From NCBI GenBank assembly GCA_027729865.1, contig JAQCBM010000015.1:1-15472 (forward strand): 15,472 nt of DNA, given 5' to 3'. The position numbers were made by a program, and so were the translations under genes. This document shows positions 7,983-15,049 of this stretch, piece after piece; the first letter of the stretch is position 1; every line of letters begins with the position of its first letter. The DNA is from Actinomycetota bacterium. Lineage in GTDB: Bacteria; Actinomycetota; Actinomycetes; S36-B12. The notes below the pieces were generated by a model, which did not search any database, was not told the origin of the DNA, and saw only the letters and a list, made by a program, of their open reading frames with translations.

Positions 7983-8862
7983 GCCCCGACGCTTCCTGCT
8001 CCAGTCTGCGCGCAGCAAAGTGCTGGACAGTCACCACCGCCACGAGTGAAATCCAGATCACGGCCAGTACGCCGAGCACCGCACCCATCACCGAGCCAGC
8101 AATGTCGAACGTGCGCATTAGCGAGAACGCATTCGTCACGATGATCATGCCGCCCACGGCAACGCCCATGACTCGCATGGGTAACCGGCGAGCCACCCAC
8201 GCGGCCAGCGGCGCAGCGAGCGCGCCACCGATCAACAACGGCAGCAGCACGGTGAGGTCCACTGCGGCAAGTCCCAGGCCCACCAGGAATCCGATGCTCG
8301 CGGACACCGCAACGATGAACTCCGCCGCGGCTACCGTGCCGATCACCCGATGCGGTGCCATCCGCCCAGTGGTCATGAGCGCAGGTGTGGTCACCGGGCC
8401 CCAACCGCCGCCGCCGGTGGCATCGATGAACCCGCCGATCAAACCGAGTGGAGACAAGAAGCGCTTGCCGGGGCGTCCTTTGCGCAGCGTCACCACACGG
8501 TGCCGCAAGTAGCGGAACAGAACGTAGAAGCCCAAGACCAACAAGATCGTGTTCATCACCGGCCGAGCGAGCGCGGTTGACACAGTGGACAGCAACATCG
8601 CGCCGACGAACGCTCCGATGCCGCCGGGGATCGCGATGCGCCGCAGCACCGTCTTGTCGACGTTCCCGAGCTTGCCGTGCGAGAACCCGCTGACGAACGC
8701 GGTGCCCACTTGCGCGAAGTGCACCGACGCCGAGGCCATCACCGGAGTCAGACCAATCGCCACGAGCAACGTCGCCGAGGTGAGCCCGTAGCCCATGCCC
8801 AGCGAGCCATCGACCATCTGCGCGCCGAAACCGGCGAGCGCCACCAACAGGAGGGGAACCAT
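7960..8862 (-). CDS. TauE/SafE family membrane permease (putative sulfite/organosulfonate exporter)
   Basis: Predicted integral membrane transporter of about 300 residues with two homologous halves and roughly eight hydrophobic helices. It begins MVPLLLVALAGFGAQMVDGSLGM; the family-typical QMVDGSLGMGYG sits at the end of helix one. A second-half counterpart, GLIGGFIDATGGGGWGPV, matches the repeated G-F-(I/V)-D-(S/A)-x-G-GGG-W-GP motif of the family. I chose the ATG at 8860-8862, which has AGGA upstream, over the open frame that runs back to 8973. The longer form would add 37 polar residues and run through the hrcA CIRCE. Relatives export sulfite, sulfoacetate or similar anions, but the substrate is not readable here. 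The gene lies between two conserved blocks in the opposite orientation, so it may be a lineage-specific insertion. Confidence 0.88.
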   Translation of the reverse strand: MVPLLLVALAGFGAQMVDGSLGMGYGLTSATLLVAIGLTPVMASASVHFAQVGTAFVSGFSHGKLGNVDKTVLRRIAIPGGIGAFVGAMLLSTVSTALARPVMNTILLVLGFYVLFRYLRHRVVTLRKGRPGKRFLSPLGLIGGFIDATGGGGWGPVTTPALMTTGRMAPHRVIGTVAAAEFIVAVSASIGFLVGLGLAAVDLTVLLPLLIGGALAAPLAAWVARRLPMRVMGVAVGGMIIVTNAFSLMRTFDIAGSVMGAVLGVLAVIWISLVAVVTVQHFAARRLEQEASGLKQPTSV

Positions 8863-8867
8863 AGCCA

Positions 8868-8894
8868 CTATTCCTATCACAATACTAGGAAAAG
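8868..8894 (-). promoter_or_regulatory. Inverted repeat over the tauE-like gene start: candidate operator
   Basis: CTATTCCTA (8868-8876) and TAGGAAAAG (8886-8894) form an inverted repeat with 8 of 9 positions matching around a nine-base spacer. On the minus strand it covers a -10-like TAGTAT (complement of 8882-8887) and the AGGA that serves as ribosome binding site for the permease start at 8862. A protein bound here would block both transcription and translation. The region is visibly richer in A and T than its surroundings. No regulator gene is adjacent. An Rrf2-type sulfur regulator is one thought, but I cannot support a named factor. Confidence 0.45.
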
Positions 8895-8951
8895 CTAACG
8901 ACGACGGCCCTGCGTGTTGACCTCTCACACGGCGTGTCGGCCAACTCGGCG

Positions 8952-8957
8952 TAGACT
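8952..8957 (+). promoter_or_regulatory. Probable -10 box of the hrcA promoter
   Basis: TAGACT fits the TAnnnT pattern common in actinobacterial promoters and touches the left arm of the CIRCE element, as expected for a repressed heat-shock promoter. Initiation would fall inside the CIRCE. I found no good -35 hexamer at 16-18 bp, and TTGACC at 8917-8922 is too far upstream. Confidence 0.4.
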
Positions 8958-8983
8958 TGGCACTCTGACTCACCGAGTGCCAG
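8957..8983 (+). promoter_or_regulatory. CIRCE operator (HrcA binding site)
   Basis: The sequence is TTGGCACTC, nine bases, then GAGTGCCAG. Eight base pairs of the arms are perfectly symmetric (TGGCACTC/GAGTGCCA), and the N9 spacer matches the CIRCE consensus TTAGCACTC-N9-GAGTGCTAA. It lies about 33 bp before the hrcA start, so HrcA very probably represses its own operon (hrcA, dnaJ, rsmE) and releases it on heat shock. Confidence 0.95.
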
Positions 8984-9005
8984 ATGCACCCGGTTCCAGG
9001 CCGCT

Positions 9006-9011
9006 AGGAGG
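9006..9011 (+). promoter_or_regulatory. Ribosome binding site that sets the hrcA start
   Basis: AGGAGG, a perfect Shine-Dalgarno sequence, ends four bases before GTG at 9016. It argues for that start over the upstream ATG at 8914, which would place the CIRCE and promoter inside the coding region. Confidence 0.85.
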
Positions 9012-9015
9012 CGCC

Positions 9016-10035
9016 GTGCTCGAAGACCGCCGCCTCGCTGTGCTGCGCGCGATCGTCGAGGACTACGTCGCCACCCACGAGCCGGTCGGATCCAAGGCCC
9101 TGGTCGAGCGGCACAACCTGGGTGTCTCCCCGGCCACCATCCGTAACGACATGGCGGCCTTGGAAGACGAGGGCTACATCACCCACCCGCATACCAGCGC
9201 CGGTCGCATTCCCACCGATCGCGGCTATCGCCTGTTCGTGGATCAGATTTCCGACGTCAAGCCGATGACCGCCGCCGAGCGCAAGGCGATCGAACGTTTC
9301 CTTGGCGACGCCGTTGACCTCGACGATGTGATGGGTCGCACCGTGCGATTGCTTGCGCAACTCACCCAGCAGGTCGCGCTGGTGCAGTACCCGTCGCTGC
9401 AGCGCAGCAGCGTTCGTCACGTCGAACTCATCGCGGTCAGCGAGACTCGCTTGATGCTTGTGGTGATCATGGACACCGGTCGCGTGGAACAGCGCGTGAT
9501 CGAGTGCTCGGCTCCACTATCTGAGGACGTGCTCGCGGATTTGCGGACCAAACTCAATGCCTCCGTTGCCAGTAAGCCGTTTGCGTTCGTGCCCGACGCT
9601 TTGCAGGATCTCGATAAGTCATTCGCGGAGAAGGATCAACGGCTGGTGCAGGCGGTCATGTCCGCAGTGCTGGAAGCAGTGACGGAGCGCATCGATGAGC
9701 GCGTGGTGCTGGGCGGCACCGTGCACTTAGCGCGCTACCAGCAGAACTTCCCGATGGCGATCCAGCCGGTGCTCGAAGCCCTCGAGGAGCAAGTAGTTTT
9801 GCTGCGGTTGCTCGGTGAACTGTCCATCGAATCTCCCGTCACGGTGCGGATCGGTCAAGAGACCGAAGTGCAAGGACTCGAATCGACATCGGTCGTTACT
9901 GCGGGATACGGTCGCAGCGAAGAACCAGTTGCGTCCTTGGGTGTCATGGGACCCACGCACATGGATTACGCCGGAACCATGAGTGCGGTGCACGCGGTCG
10001 CGCAATACGTCAGCAAGATCCTCAAGGGACAGTAG
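9016..10035 (+). CDS. hrcA: Heat-inducible transcriptional repressor HrcA
   Basis: DNA-binding repressor of chaperone genes that recognises CIRCE. The 339-residue protein starts VLEDRRLAVLRAIVEDYVATHEPVGSKAL and continues with the winged-helix region ending in SPATIRNDMAALEDEGYI and HTSAGRIPTDRGYRLFVD (about residues 1-75). A GAF-like and an inserted dimerisation domain typical of HrcA follow. Near the C-terminus are the segments VTVRIGQETE and GVMGPTHMDYAGTM. The GTG at 9016 is chosen from the AGGAGG site and because family members start MLE(E/D). The open frame extends 34 codons upstream but is not expected to be used. The perfect CIRCE upstream implies negative autoregulation. The dnaJ start follows the stop directly, which indicates one transcript. 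Confidence 0.96.
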   Translation: MLEDRRLAVLRAIVEDYVATHEPVGSKALVERHNLGVSPATIRNDMAALEDEGYITHPHTSAGRIPTDRGYRLFVDQISDVKPMTAAERKAIERFLGDAVDLDDVMGRTVRLLAQLTQQVALVQYPSLQRSSVRHVELIAVSETRLMLVVIMDTGRVEQRVIECSAPLSEDVLADLRTKLNASVASKPFAFVPDALQDLDKSFAEKDQRLVQAVMSAVLEAVTERIDERVVLGGTVHLARYQQNFPMAIQPVLEALEEQVVLLRLLGELSIESPVTVRIGQETEVQGLESTSVVTAGYGRSEEPVASLGVMGPTHMDYAGTMSAVHAVAQYVSKILKGQ

Positions 10036-11187
10036 GTGGCTGTGGCAACGGACTATTACGCCCTGCTGGGCGTAACTCGCGACGCCTCACCTGAGGAGAT
10101 CAAGAAGGCCTACCGGCGGCTCGCTCGCGAACTTCACCCCGACGTCAACCCCGACCCTGAGCATCAAGAGCGCTTCAAACTGGTCACCGCCGCCTATGAG
10201 GTGTTGTCCGATCCAGACAAGCGCCAGATGTACGACCTCGGCGGTGATCCGCTTAGCCAGTCCGGTGGCTTCGGTGGATTCGGCGCCAATGGCTTCGATT
10301 TCGGCGACATCATGGACGCCTTCTTTGGCGGAGGGGGTGGAGGCCGCCAGCGCGGTCCGCGCACCCGTGCTCGTCGCGGGCAAGACGCCCTGGTGCGCAT
10401 CCAGGTCGACCTTCCCACCGCAGTTTTCGGTGGCGAACGCGACATCACTGTCGACACCGCCACTGCATGCGGAACGTGCGAAGGCTCGGGCATGTCCGAG
10501 GGCAGCGAGCTCGAAACCTGCGTGATGTGTAAGGGGCGCGGAGAGATCCAGTCGGTGCAGCGATCCTTCCTGGGTCAAGTGATGACCGCGCGCCCGTGCC
10601 CGCAGTGCCAGGGCTTCGGCACCACCATTCCGCACCCGTGCCCGGAGTGCTCGGGTGAAGGTCGCGTGCGCACCCGCCGCACCCTCACCATCAAGATTCC
10701 TGCGGGAGTCGACACCGGCACTCGCATCCAGTTGCAGGGTCAAGGTGAAGTGGGTCCCAACGGCGGAACTGTCGGTGATTTGTTCGTGGAGATCGTTGTG
10801 ACTCCACACCCGGTGTTCGAGCGCCATGGCGACGAACTGCACTGCGTGGTCTCCATCCCGATGGCCGCAGCAGCGCTCGGTACCAGCGTGAAACTCGACA
10901 CCCTCGATGGCACCGAAGACATCTCGATCAACCCCGGCACCCAAAGCGGTGCCACGGTCACCTTGCGCGGCAAGGGCGTGGGCAAACTGCGCGGCAGCGG
11001 TCGCGGCGACCTATTCGTGCACGTGGATGTGCAGGTGCCTACCAATCTCGATGCTCGGCAACAAGAACTCTTGCAGGAGTTCGCGAAGCTGCGAAGTGAG
11101 GAAGCCGTTCACACCGTGCAAACGCAGGACTCCGGTGCAGGTGGCGGACTGTTCGGTCGTTTGAAGGACGCCTTCTCTTCACGATGA
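10036..11187 (+). CDS. dnaJ: Chaperone protein DnaJ (Hsp40), CIRCE-linked copy
   Basis: Co-chaperone that binds unfolded protein and stimulates the ATPase of DnaK. The 383 residues show the full type I architecture: a J domain at about 6-68 with HPD at 34-36; a Gly/Phe-rich linker at about 77-104 including a run of glycines; and a zinc domain with four CxxCxGxG repeats at 145-152, 162-169, 188-195 and 202-209. Two C-terminal beta-sandwich substrate domains follow. The GTG at 10036 directly follows the hrcA stop and has AAGGGA six bases upstream; a second GTG at 10042 would shorten it by two residues. No dnaK or grpE is adjacent. In many actinobacteria a second dnaJ accompanies dnaK elsewhere, and this hrcA-linked copy is often called dnaJ2. 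Confidence 0.96.
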   Translation: MAVATDYYALLGVTRDASPEEIKKAYRRLARELHPDVNPDPEHQERFKLVTAAYEVLSDPDKRQMYDLGGDPLSQSGGFGGFGANGFDFGDIMDAFFGGGGGGRQRGPRTRARRGQDALVRIQVDLPTAVFGGERDITVDTATACGTCEGSGMSEGSELETCVMCKGRGEIQSVQRSFLGQVMTARPCPQCQGFGTTIPHPCPECSGEGRVRTRRTLTIKIPAGVDTGTRIQLQGQGEVGPNGGTVGDLFVEIVVTPHPVFERHGDELHCVVSIPMAAAALGTSVKLDTLDGTEDISINPGTQSGATVTLRGKGVGKLRGSGRGDLFVHVDVQVPTNLDARQQELLQEFAKLRSEEAVHTVQTQDSGAGGGLFGRLKDAFSSR

Positions 11188-11927
11188 GCGCACCCGTTTT
11201 CCTTGTCGACCCCGATCGCGCCAAGGACGCCAGCCCTGGCAGCGTGCTCGCACTCGACGGACCGGAAGGTCGCCACGCTGCAGCAGTGCAGCGGCTTAGG
11301 GCAGGTGAAGTGATCCAACTCGTCGATGGCGAAGGCCGACGTCTGACCGGCACCATCACCGAGACAACCAAGGACTCCTGCAGCGTCGAAATCCACACCA
11401 TCGAGGACGAACCAGAGCCCCGTCCCCGCATCACCGCGGTGCAGGCCATCGCCAAAGGTGATCGCGGCGAACTCGCGGTGCAGATGCTCACCGAGGCCGG
11501 CATCGACGTGATCGTCCCGTGGCAGGCCGAGAACTCCGTTGCCAAGTGGGACGGCGAACGCGGCGTGAAGCACCACGCCAAGTGGCAGGCAACTGCACGC
11601 GAAGCGGCCAAGCAGGCCCGGCGCGCACGGGTACCGATCGTGGAGTCACCGATCTCTACCGCCGCGGTTGCCGATCTGATCGCCAACGCCGGGGTAGCGC
11701 TGGTCCTCGACGAGCAAGCCACCACGCCGCTCACCTCGATTGATTACTCCACCGCCCACGACGTTCTGCTCGTAATCGGCCCCGAAGGGGGCCTGAGCCC
11801 CAATGAACGCGCGCACTTCGCCGATGCCGGCGCGGACCTCGTTCGCCTAGGCGCGACCGTGCTGCGCACCTCCACCGCCGGAGTTGCTGCCCTCGGTGTG
11901 GTCATGGCTCGAGTAGGCCGCTGGTAG
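11184..11927 (+). CDS. rsmE: 16S rRNA (uracil-1498-N3)-methyltransferase RsmE
   Basis: SPOUT-class methyltransferase that uses S-adenosylmethionine to methylate N3 of U1498 in helix 44 of 16S rRNA. Its 247 residues have the usual order: an N-terminal PUA-like RNA-binding domain (about 1-72, with LDGPEGRHAAAVQRLRAGE), then the knotted catalytic domain. The cofactor-binding knot is seen as LVIGPEGGLSPNE around 196-208 and RLGATVLRTSTAG around 221-233, both near-invariant in the family. The segment KGDRGELAVQMLTEAGID at 91-108 matches the conserved K-x-(D/E)R-x-E-x-x-(V/I)QK-x-x-E-x-G pattern with small changes. The ATG overlaps the dnaJ stop (ATGA), so it is probably transcribed with the heat-shock unit. 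The enzyme is often found next to dnaJ. Confidence 0.95.
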   Translation: MSAPVFLVDPDRAKDASPGSVLALDGPEGRHAAAVQRLRAGEVIQLVDGEGRRLTGTITETTKDSCSVEIHTIEDEPEPRPRITAVQAIAKGDRGELAVQMLTEAGIDVIVPWQAENSVAKWDGERGVKHHAKWQATAREAAKQARRARVPIVESPISTAAVADLIANAGVALVLDEQATTPLTSIDYSTAHDVLLVIGPEGGLSPNERAHFADAGADLVRLGATVLRTSTAGVAALGVVMARVGRW

Positions 11928-11956
11928 GGATCGAGAACCCATGGGAGGATGCATCG

Positions 11957-12298
11957 ATGGCTGACTGCCTTTTCTGCTCGATCGTGGCGGGGGATATCCC
12001 GGCCGACATCGTGCTGTCCAACGATCACGTGATCGCCTTCCGCGACATCGCACCCCAAGCACCGGTCCACGTGCTCGTGATCCCACGAGAGCATCACGCC
12101 AACATCGGGGAACTCGCAACGAACTCACCGCAGGCAACGGCACAGTTGCTGCAGGCAGCCCAGGAAGTCGCCGCAGCCGAAGGCATCGGCGACGCCTACC
12201 GCCTGGTCTTCAACACCGGCGCCGATGCCGGGCAATCGGTCTTTCACGTCCACGGTCACGTGGTAGGCGGCCGCGATATGAACTGGCCCCCCGGATGA
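11957..12298 (+). CDS. HIT family protein (HinT-like nucleotide phosphoramidase)
   Basis: Small histidine-triad hydrolase that, in characterised relatives, cleaves adenosine phosphoramidates and aminoacyl-adenylates. The 113 residues include the start CLFCSIVAGDIPA (Cys4 and Cys7, a zinc-type pair seen in many bacterial members), IAPQAPVHVLVIPREH, and the catalytic triad FHVHGHVVGG with His97, His99 and His101, followed by DMNWPPG. The length is normal for HinT and too short for GalT or Fhit. GGGAGGA at 11943-11949 provides a good ribosome binding site. The short 29-bp gap after rsmE has no terminator, so it may be read through from the heat-shock unit. Its stop overlaps the phoH start. Confidence 0.93.
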   Translation: MADCLFCSIVAGDIPADIVLSNDHVIAFRDIAPQAPVHVLVIPREHHANIGELATNSPQATAQLLQAAQEVAAAEGIGDAYRLVFNTGADAGQSVFHVHGHVVGGRDMNWPPG

Positions 12299-13275
12299 GC
12301 AGTCCGGCGAGCGAAGCGCACGCGCGCACCACGATCGAGGTCCCGAACTCCCAGCCCATGGTTGCCCTGCTCGGCCCGGGTGATGAGTACCTACGGCTGA
12401 TCGAACGTGCCTTCCCCGACGTGGACATCCTGGTTCGCGGCAACCAGATCACCATCGACGGATCGGCCGAGGACATCGGGCTCATTGATTCTCTTGTTGC
12501 CGAGATGCTCGCGATGTTGCGCACCAGCCATGCGCTCACCTCTGAATCGGTCGAGCGTTCGATCAGTTTGCTGCGCAGCGGTACGCGTCCCAGTGATGTG
12601 CTCACCGCCAACATCCTCAGCAACCGCGGTCGCACGATCCGCCCCAAGACGCTCAACCAGAAGCGCTACGTCGACGCGATCGACAACAACACCATCGTCT
12701 TCGGAATCGGACCTGCTGGAACGGGAAAGACCTACCTCGCTGTTGCGAAAGCCGTGCAGGCGCTGCAGGCCAAACAGATCAACCGCATCGTGCTCACGCG
12801 CCCTGCGGTGGAGGCCGGTGAACGCTTGGGCTTCCTGCCGGGCACACTCAGCGAGAAGATCGACCCGTACTTGCGTCCGCTGTACGACGCACTGCACGAC
12901 ATGATCGATCCGGATTCGATTCCGCGGCTCATCACCAGCGGCACGATCGAGATCGCACCCTTGGCCTATATGCGTGGTCGCACACTCAACGATGCCTTCG
13001 TCATCTTGGATGAGGCGCAGAACACCTCGGCCGAGCAGATGAAGATGTTCCTCACTCGCCTGGGCTTCGGCTCCACGATGGTGGTCACCGGCGACATCAC
13101 GCAGGTGGATCTACCCGGTGGCACACAAAGTGGCCTGCGTGTGGTGAGCGAAATCCTCGAAGGGCTGGACGATGTGGCCTTTTGCCGATTGACTTCCCAC
13201 GATGTTGTCCGCCACAAACTGGTAGGGAGGATCGTCGAGGCGTACGACCGCTACGACGCCACGCGCTCACCATGA
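12295..13275 (+). CDS. PhoH family ATPase (PhoH-like protein)
   Basis: P-loop ATPase of the PhoH family, linked in other bacteria to RNA metabolism and to the YbeY endonuclease. The 326-residue protein has an N-terminal KH-like/nucleic-acid-binding segment (about 12-75). A linker of about 35 residues leads to the ATPase core, with Walker A GPAGTGKT at 139-146, the family motif RPAVEAGERLGFLPG around 169-183, Walker B VILDEAQ at 236-242, and TGDITQVDLP around 265-274. All ATP-binding residues look intact. The family also includes PhoH-VapT-type PIN fusions, but no PIN domain is present here. It overlaps HIT upstream and ybeY downstream by ATGA, so the three are probably co-translated. The precise reaction in cells is not settled for this family. 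Confidence 0.93.
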   Translation: MSSPASEAHARTTIEVPNSQPMVALLGPGDEYLRLIERAFPDVDILVRGNQITIDGSAEDIGLIDSLVAEMLAMLRTSHALTSESVERSISLLRSGTRPSDVLTANILSNRGRTIRPKTLNQKRYVDAIDNNTIVFGIGPAGTGKTYLAVAKAVQALQAKQINRIVLTRPAVEAGERLGFLPGTLSEKIDPYLRPLYDALHDMIDPDSIPRLITSGTIEIAPLAYMRGRTLNDAFVILDEAQNTSAEQMKMFLTRLGFGSTMVVTGDITQVDLPGGTQSGLRVVSEILEGLDDVAFCRLTSHDVVRHKLVGRIVEAYDRYDATRSP

Positions 13276-13733
13276 CACTTCCGAGTATCTCGGTCGACGA
13301 CGATGCCGGCTCGTCGCTCGACCTCACCGCCCTCAGCGACCTTGCCGGCCACGTATTCAGGCAGCTCCACGTGCACCCCGAGTGCGAAGTGGGCATCACG
13401 CTTGTGGACACCGAGCGGATAACCACGCTGCACGAGGACTGGATGAACGAACCCGGTCCCACCGACGTTCTTAGTTTCCCGATCGACGAACTCACCCCCG
13501 GCACAGCAGAGCAACTCAGCGGTCCGGGGATCCTCGGCGACATCGTCATCTGTCCGGAGTTCGCCCACAAGGACGCGAACGAAGCCAACAGAACCCTCGA
13601 CCAACACGTGCAGTTTCTAACCGTGCACGGCCTTTTGCATCTGCTGGGATACGACCACGCCACCGAGGAGGACTACGCGCGGATGTTCGCCCTGCAAGAC
13701 GAACTCCTCGACAGTTGGGGGAGCACCCGATGA
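13272..13733 (+). CDS. ybeY: Endoribonuclease YbeY (rRNA maturation factor)
   Basis: Metal-dependent ribonuclease required for 16S rRNA 3'-end processing and 70S quality control. The 153 residues carry the diagnostic metal motif H119-xxx-H123-xxxxx-H129 within HGLLHLLGYDH. Upstream is the signature NEPGPTDVLSFP (59-70) and the strand GILGDIVIC. The ATG at 13272 overlaps the phoH stop and gives a standard-length protein. The frame is open 30 codons further upstream, but that extra part is phoH sequence in another frame and is not expected to be translated. The pairing of phoH with ybeY is conserved, which supports joint action on RNA. Confidence 0.95.
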   Translation: MTLPSISVDDDAGSSLDLTALSDLAGHVFRQLHVHPECEVGITLVDTERITTLHEDWMNEPGPTDVLSFPIDELTPGTAEQLSGPGILGDIVICPEFAHKDANEANRTLDQHVQFLTVHGLLHLLGYDHATEEDYARMFALQDELLDSWGSTR

Positions 13734-15049
13734 ACCTGTGGCTGCTCGCCCTCGCGGTTGCTTTGATCATCGTTTCGGGGTTCCTCATCGCCGCCGAGAC
13801 CGCGCTCACCCGCGTCTCGCGCACGCGACTGGAGGAAATGCGCAAGGAAGGCAACGGGAGCGCCGCAAAGGTCGACCGGCTTCTCGCTCTGCTCGATGAC
13901 CGCGCGCGCTATGTGAATGTCCTTTTCTTCCTGTCCACCATCGCGAACGTCACGTCCGTGATCCTGATCGGATACGTGGTGGTGCGTGGGCTCACCACCG
14001 GTGATGGCTGGTCCTCAGCTGTGGCACTCGTGGTGGTCATCGCGGTGATGGTGGTCATCGCCTATATCGGCCTCGGCGTTGCCCCGCGAACCCTGGGACG
14101 GATGCACGCCGACCGCATCGCACTCATCGCCGCTCGACCTACGCGCTTTCTGGCGACCATCCTCGGCCCGGTCACCACCCTGCTGATCGTGATCGGCAAT
14201 GCGCTCACCCCCGGCAAGGGTTTCCGCGAAGGTCCGTTCGATACCGCGGCCGAACTGCTGGACCTGGTGGATCAAGCAGGCGCCGACGCGTTGATCGAGG
14301 ACGACGAGCGCAAGATGATCCACTCGGTTTTCGATCTTGCGGAGACGTACGCCAAGGAAGTGATGGTTCCGCGCACCGAGATGGTGTTCATCGAGCAGGA
14401 CAAGACGCTGCGCCAGGCGGTGAGTTTGGGACTGCGCTCGGGTTTCTCGCGTATCCCGGTGATTCGTGAGAGCGCCGACGATATCGTCGGCGTGGTCTAC
14501 CTGAAGGACATGGTCAAGCGCACCTTTGATCGACGTGAGGCCGAGCAAGAGGAACAAGTGTCCTCACTCATGCGCCCGCCCTACTTCGTGCCCGATTCCA
14601 AACCAGCCGATGAACTCCTGCGCGACATGCAGGCCGCGCGTGTGCACATGGCGATCGTGGTCGATGAGTACGGCGGCACCGCGGGTCTGGTCACCATCGA
14701 GGACATTCTTGAGGAGATCGTGGGTGAGATCGCCGATGAATACGACACCGCAGCCCCCGAGGTTGTCCAGATCGACGAGGACCGCTACCGCGTCATGTCC
14801 CGAATGAACATCGACGATTTCGCCGAACTCATCGACATCGAGGTGGACAGCGAGGAAGAAGGCGTGGACACCGTGCTCGGCCTGGTTGCCAAGCGCCTCG
14901 GGCGCGTGCCGATCCCCGGTGCGCAGATCATCGAGGACGGCTGGCAGCTCACCGCCGAACGTGGTGCGGGCCGACGTAACCGCATCACTACCGTGCTGGC
15001 CACGCGCATGCCACCCGAACCCGAAAGCGAGAGCGACGACGATGAGTGA
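13730..15049 (+). CDS. CNNM/CorC family membrane protein (hemolysin-like, CBS-domain divalent cation transporter)
   Basis: Predicted membrane protein of the CNNM/CorC family, associated with magnesium (and cobalt) efflux or homeostasis. The 439 residues comprise a DUF21/CNNM membrane domain (hydrophobic segments at about 4-22, 62-86, 97-115 and 143-158, with the conserved AAETALTRVS at 21-30). An acidic linker and a tandem CBS pair follow at about 210-335 (VMVPRTEM, GFSRIPV, then VVDEYGGTAGLVTIEDILEEIVGEI). The C-terminus is a CorC_HlyC domain at about 350-425, ending in an acidic tail. The ATG at 13730 overlaps the ybeY stop; a TTG 15 bp earlier is less likely. CBS pairs in this family bind ATP-Mg. 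Older 'hemolysin' labels are not evidence of toxin function. Confidence 0.93.
   Translation: MNLWLLALAVALIIVSGFLIAAETALTRVSRTRLEEMRKEGNGSAAKVDRLLALLDDRARYVNVLFFLSTIANVTSVILIGYVVVRGLTTGDGWSSAVALVVVIAVMVVIAYIGLGVAPRTLGRMHADRIALIAARPTRFLATILGPVTTLLIVIGNALTPGKGFREGPFDTAAELLDLVDQAGADALIEDDERKMIHSVFDLAETYAKEVMVPRTEMVFIEQDKTLRQAVSLGLRSGFSRIPVIRESADDIVGVVYLKDMVKRTFDRREAEQEEQVSSLMRPPYFVPDSKPADELLRDMQAARVHMAIVVDEYGGTAGLVTIEDILEEIVGEIADEYDTAAPEVVQIDEDRYRVMSRMNIDDFAELIDIEVDSEEEGVDTVLGLVAKRLGRVPIPGAQIIEDGWQLTAERGAGRRNRITTVLATRMPPEPESESDDDE

Noticed and set aside
8863..8973. N-terminal extension of the permease gene to an ATG at 8973
   Set aside because: The 37 added residues are polar and unlike the family. 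The extension would cross the CIRCE and hrcA promoter, and the ATG at 8862 has its own AGGA site.
8914..9015. Upstream ATG for hrcA at 8914
   Set aside because: It lies before the CIRCE and the probable promoter. The GTG at 9016 has AGGAGG four bases upstream and gives the normal HrcA N-terminus.
10087..10944. A 285-residue open frame antisense to dnaJ
   Set aside because: It is an out-of-frame mirror of a strongly conserved gene in G+C-rich DNA. Its peptide has no recognisable motif, and no ribosome binding site stands out.
11928..11956. GGGATCGAGAACCC as a terminator between rsmE and the HIT gene
   Set aside because: Only three base pairs at the ends are clean, and no T run follows.
13182..13271. 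30-codon upstream extension of ybeY inside phoH
   Set aside because: It is the phoH 3' end in another frame. The family starts near the ATG at 13272, which overlaps the phoH stop in the usual ATGA manner.
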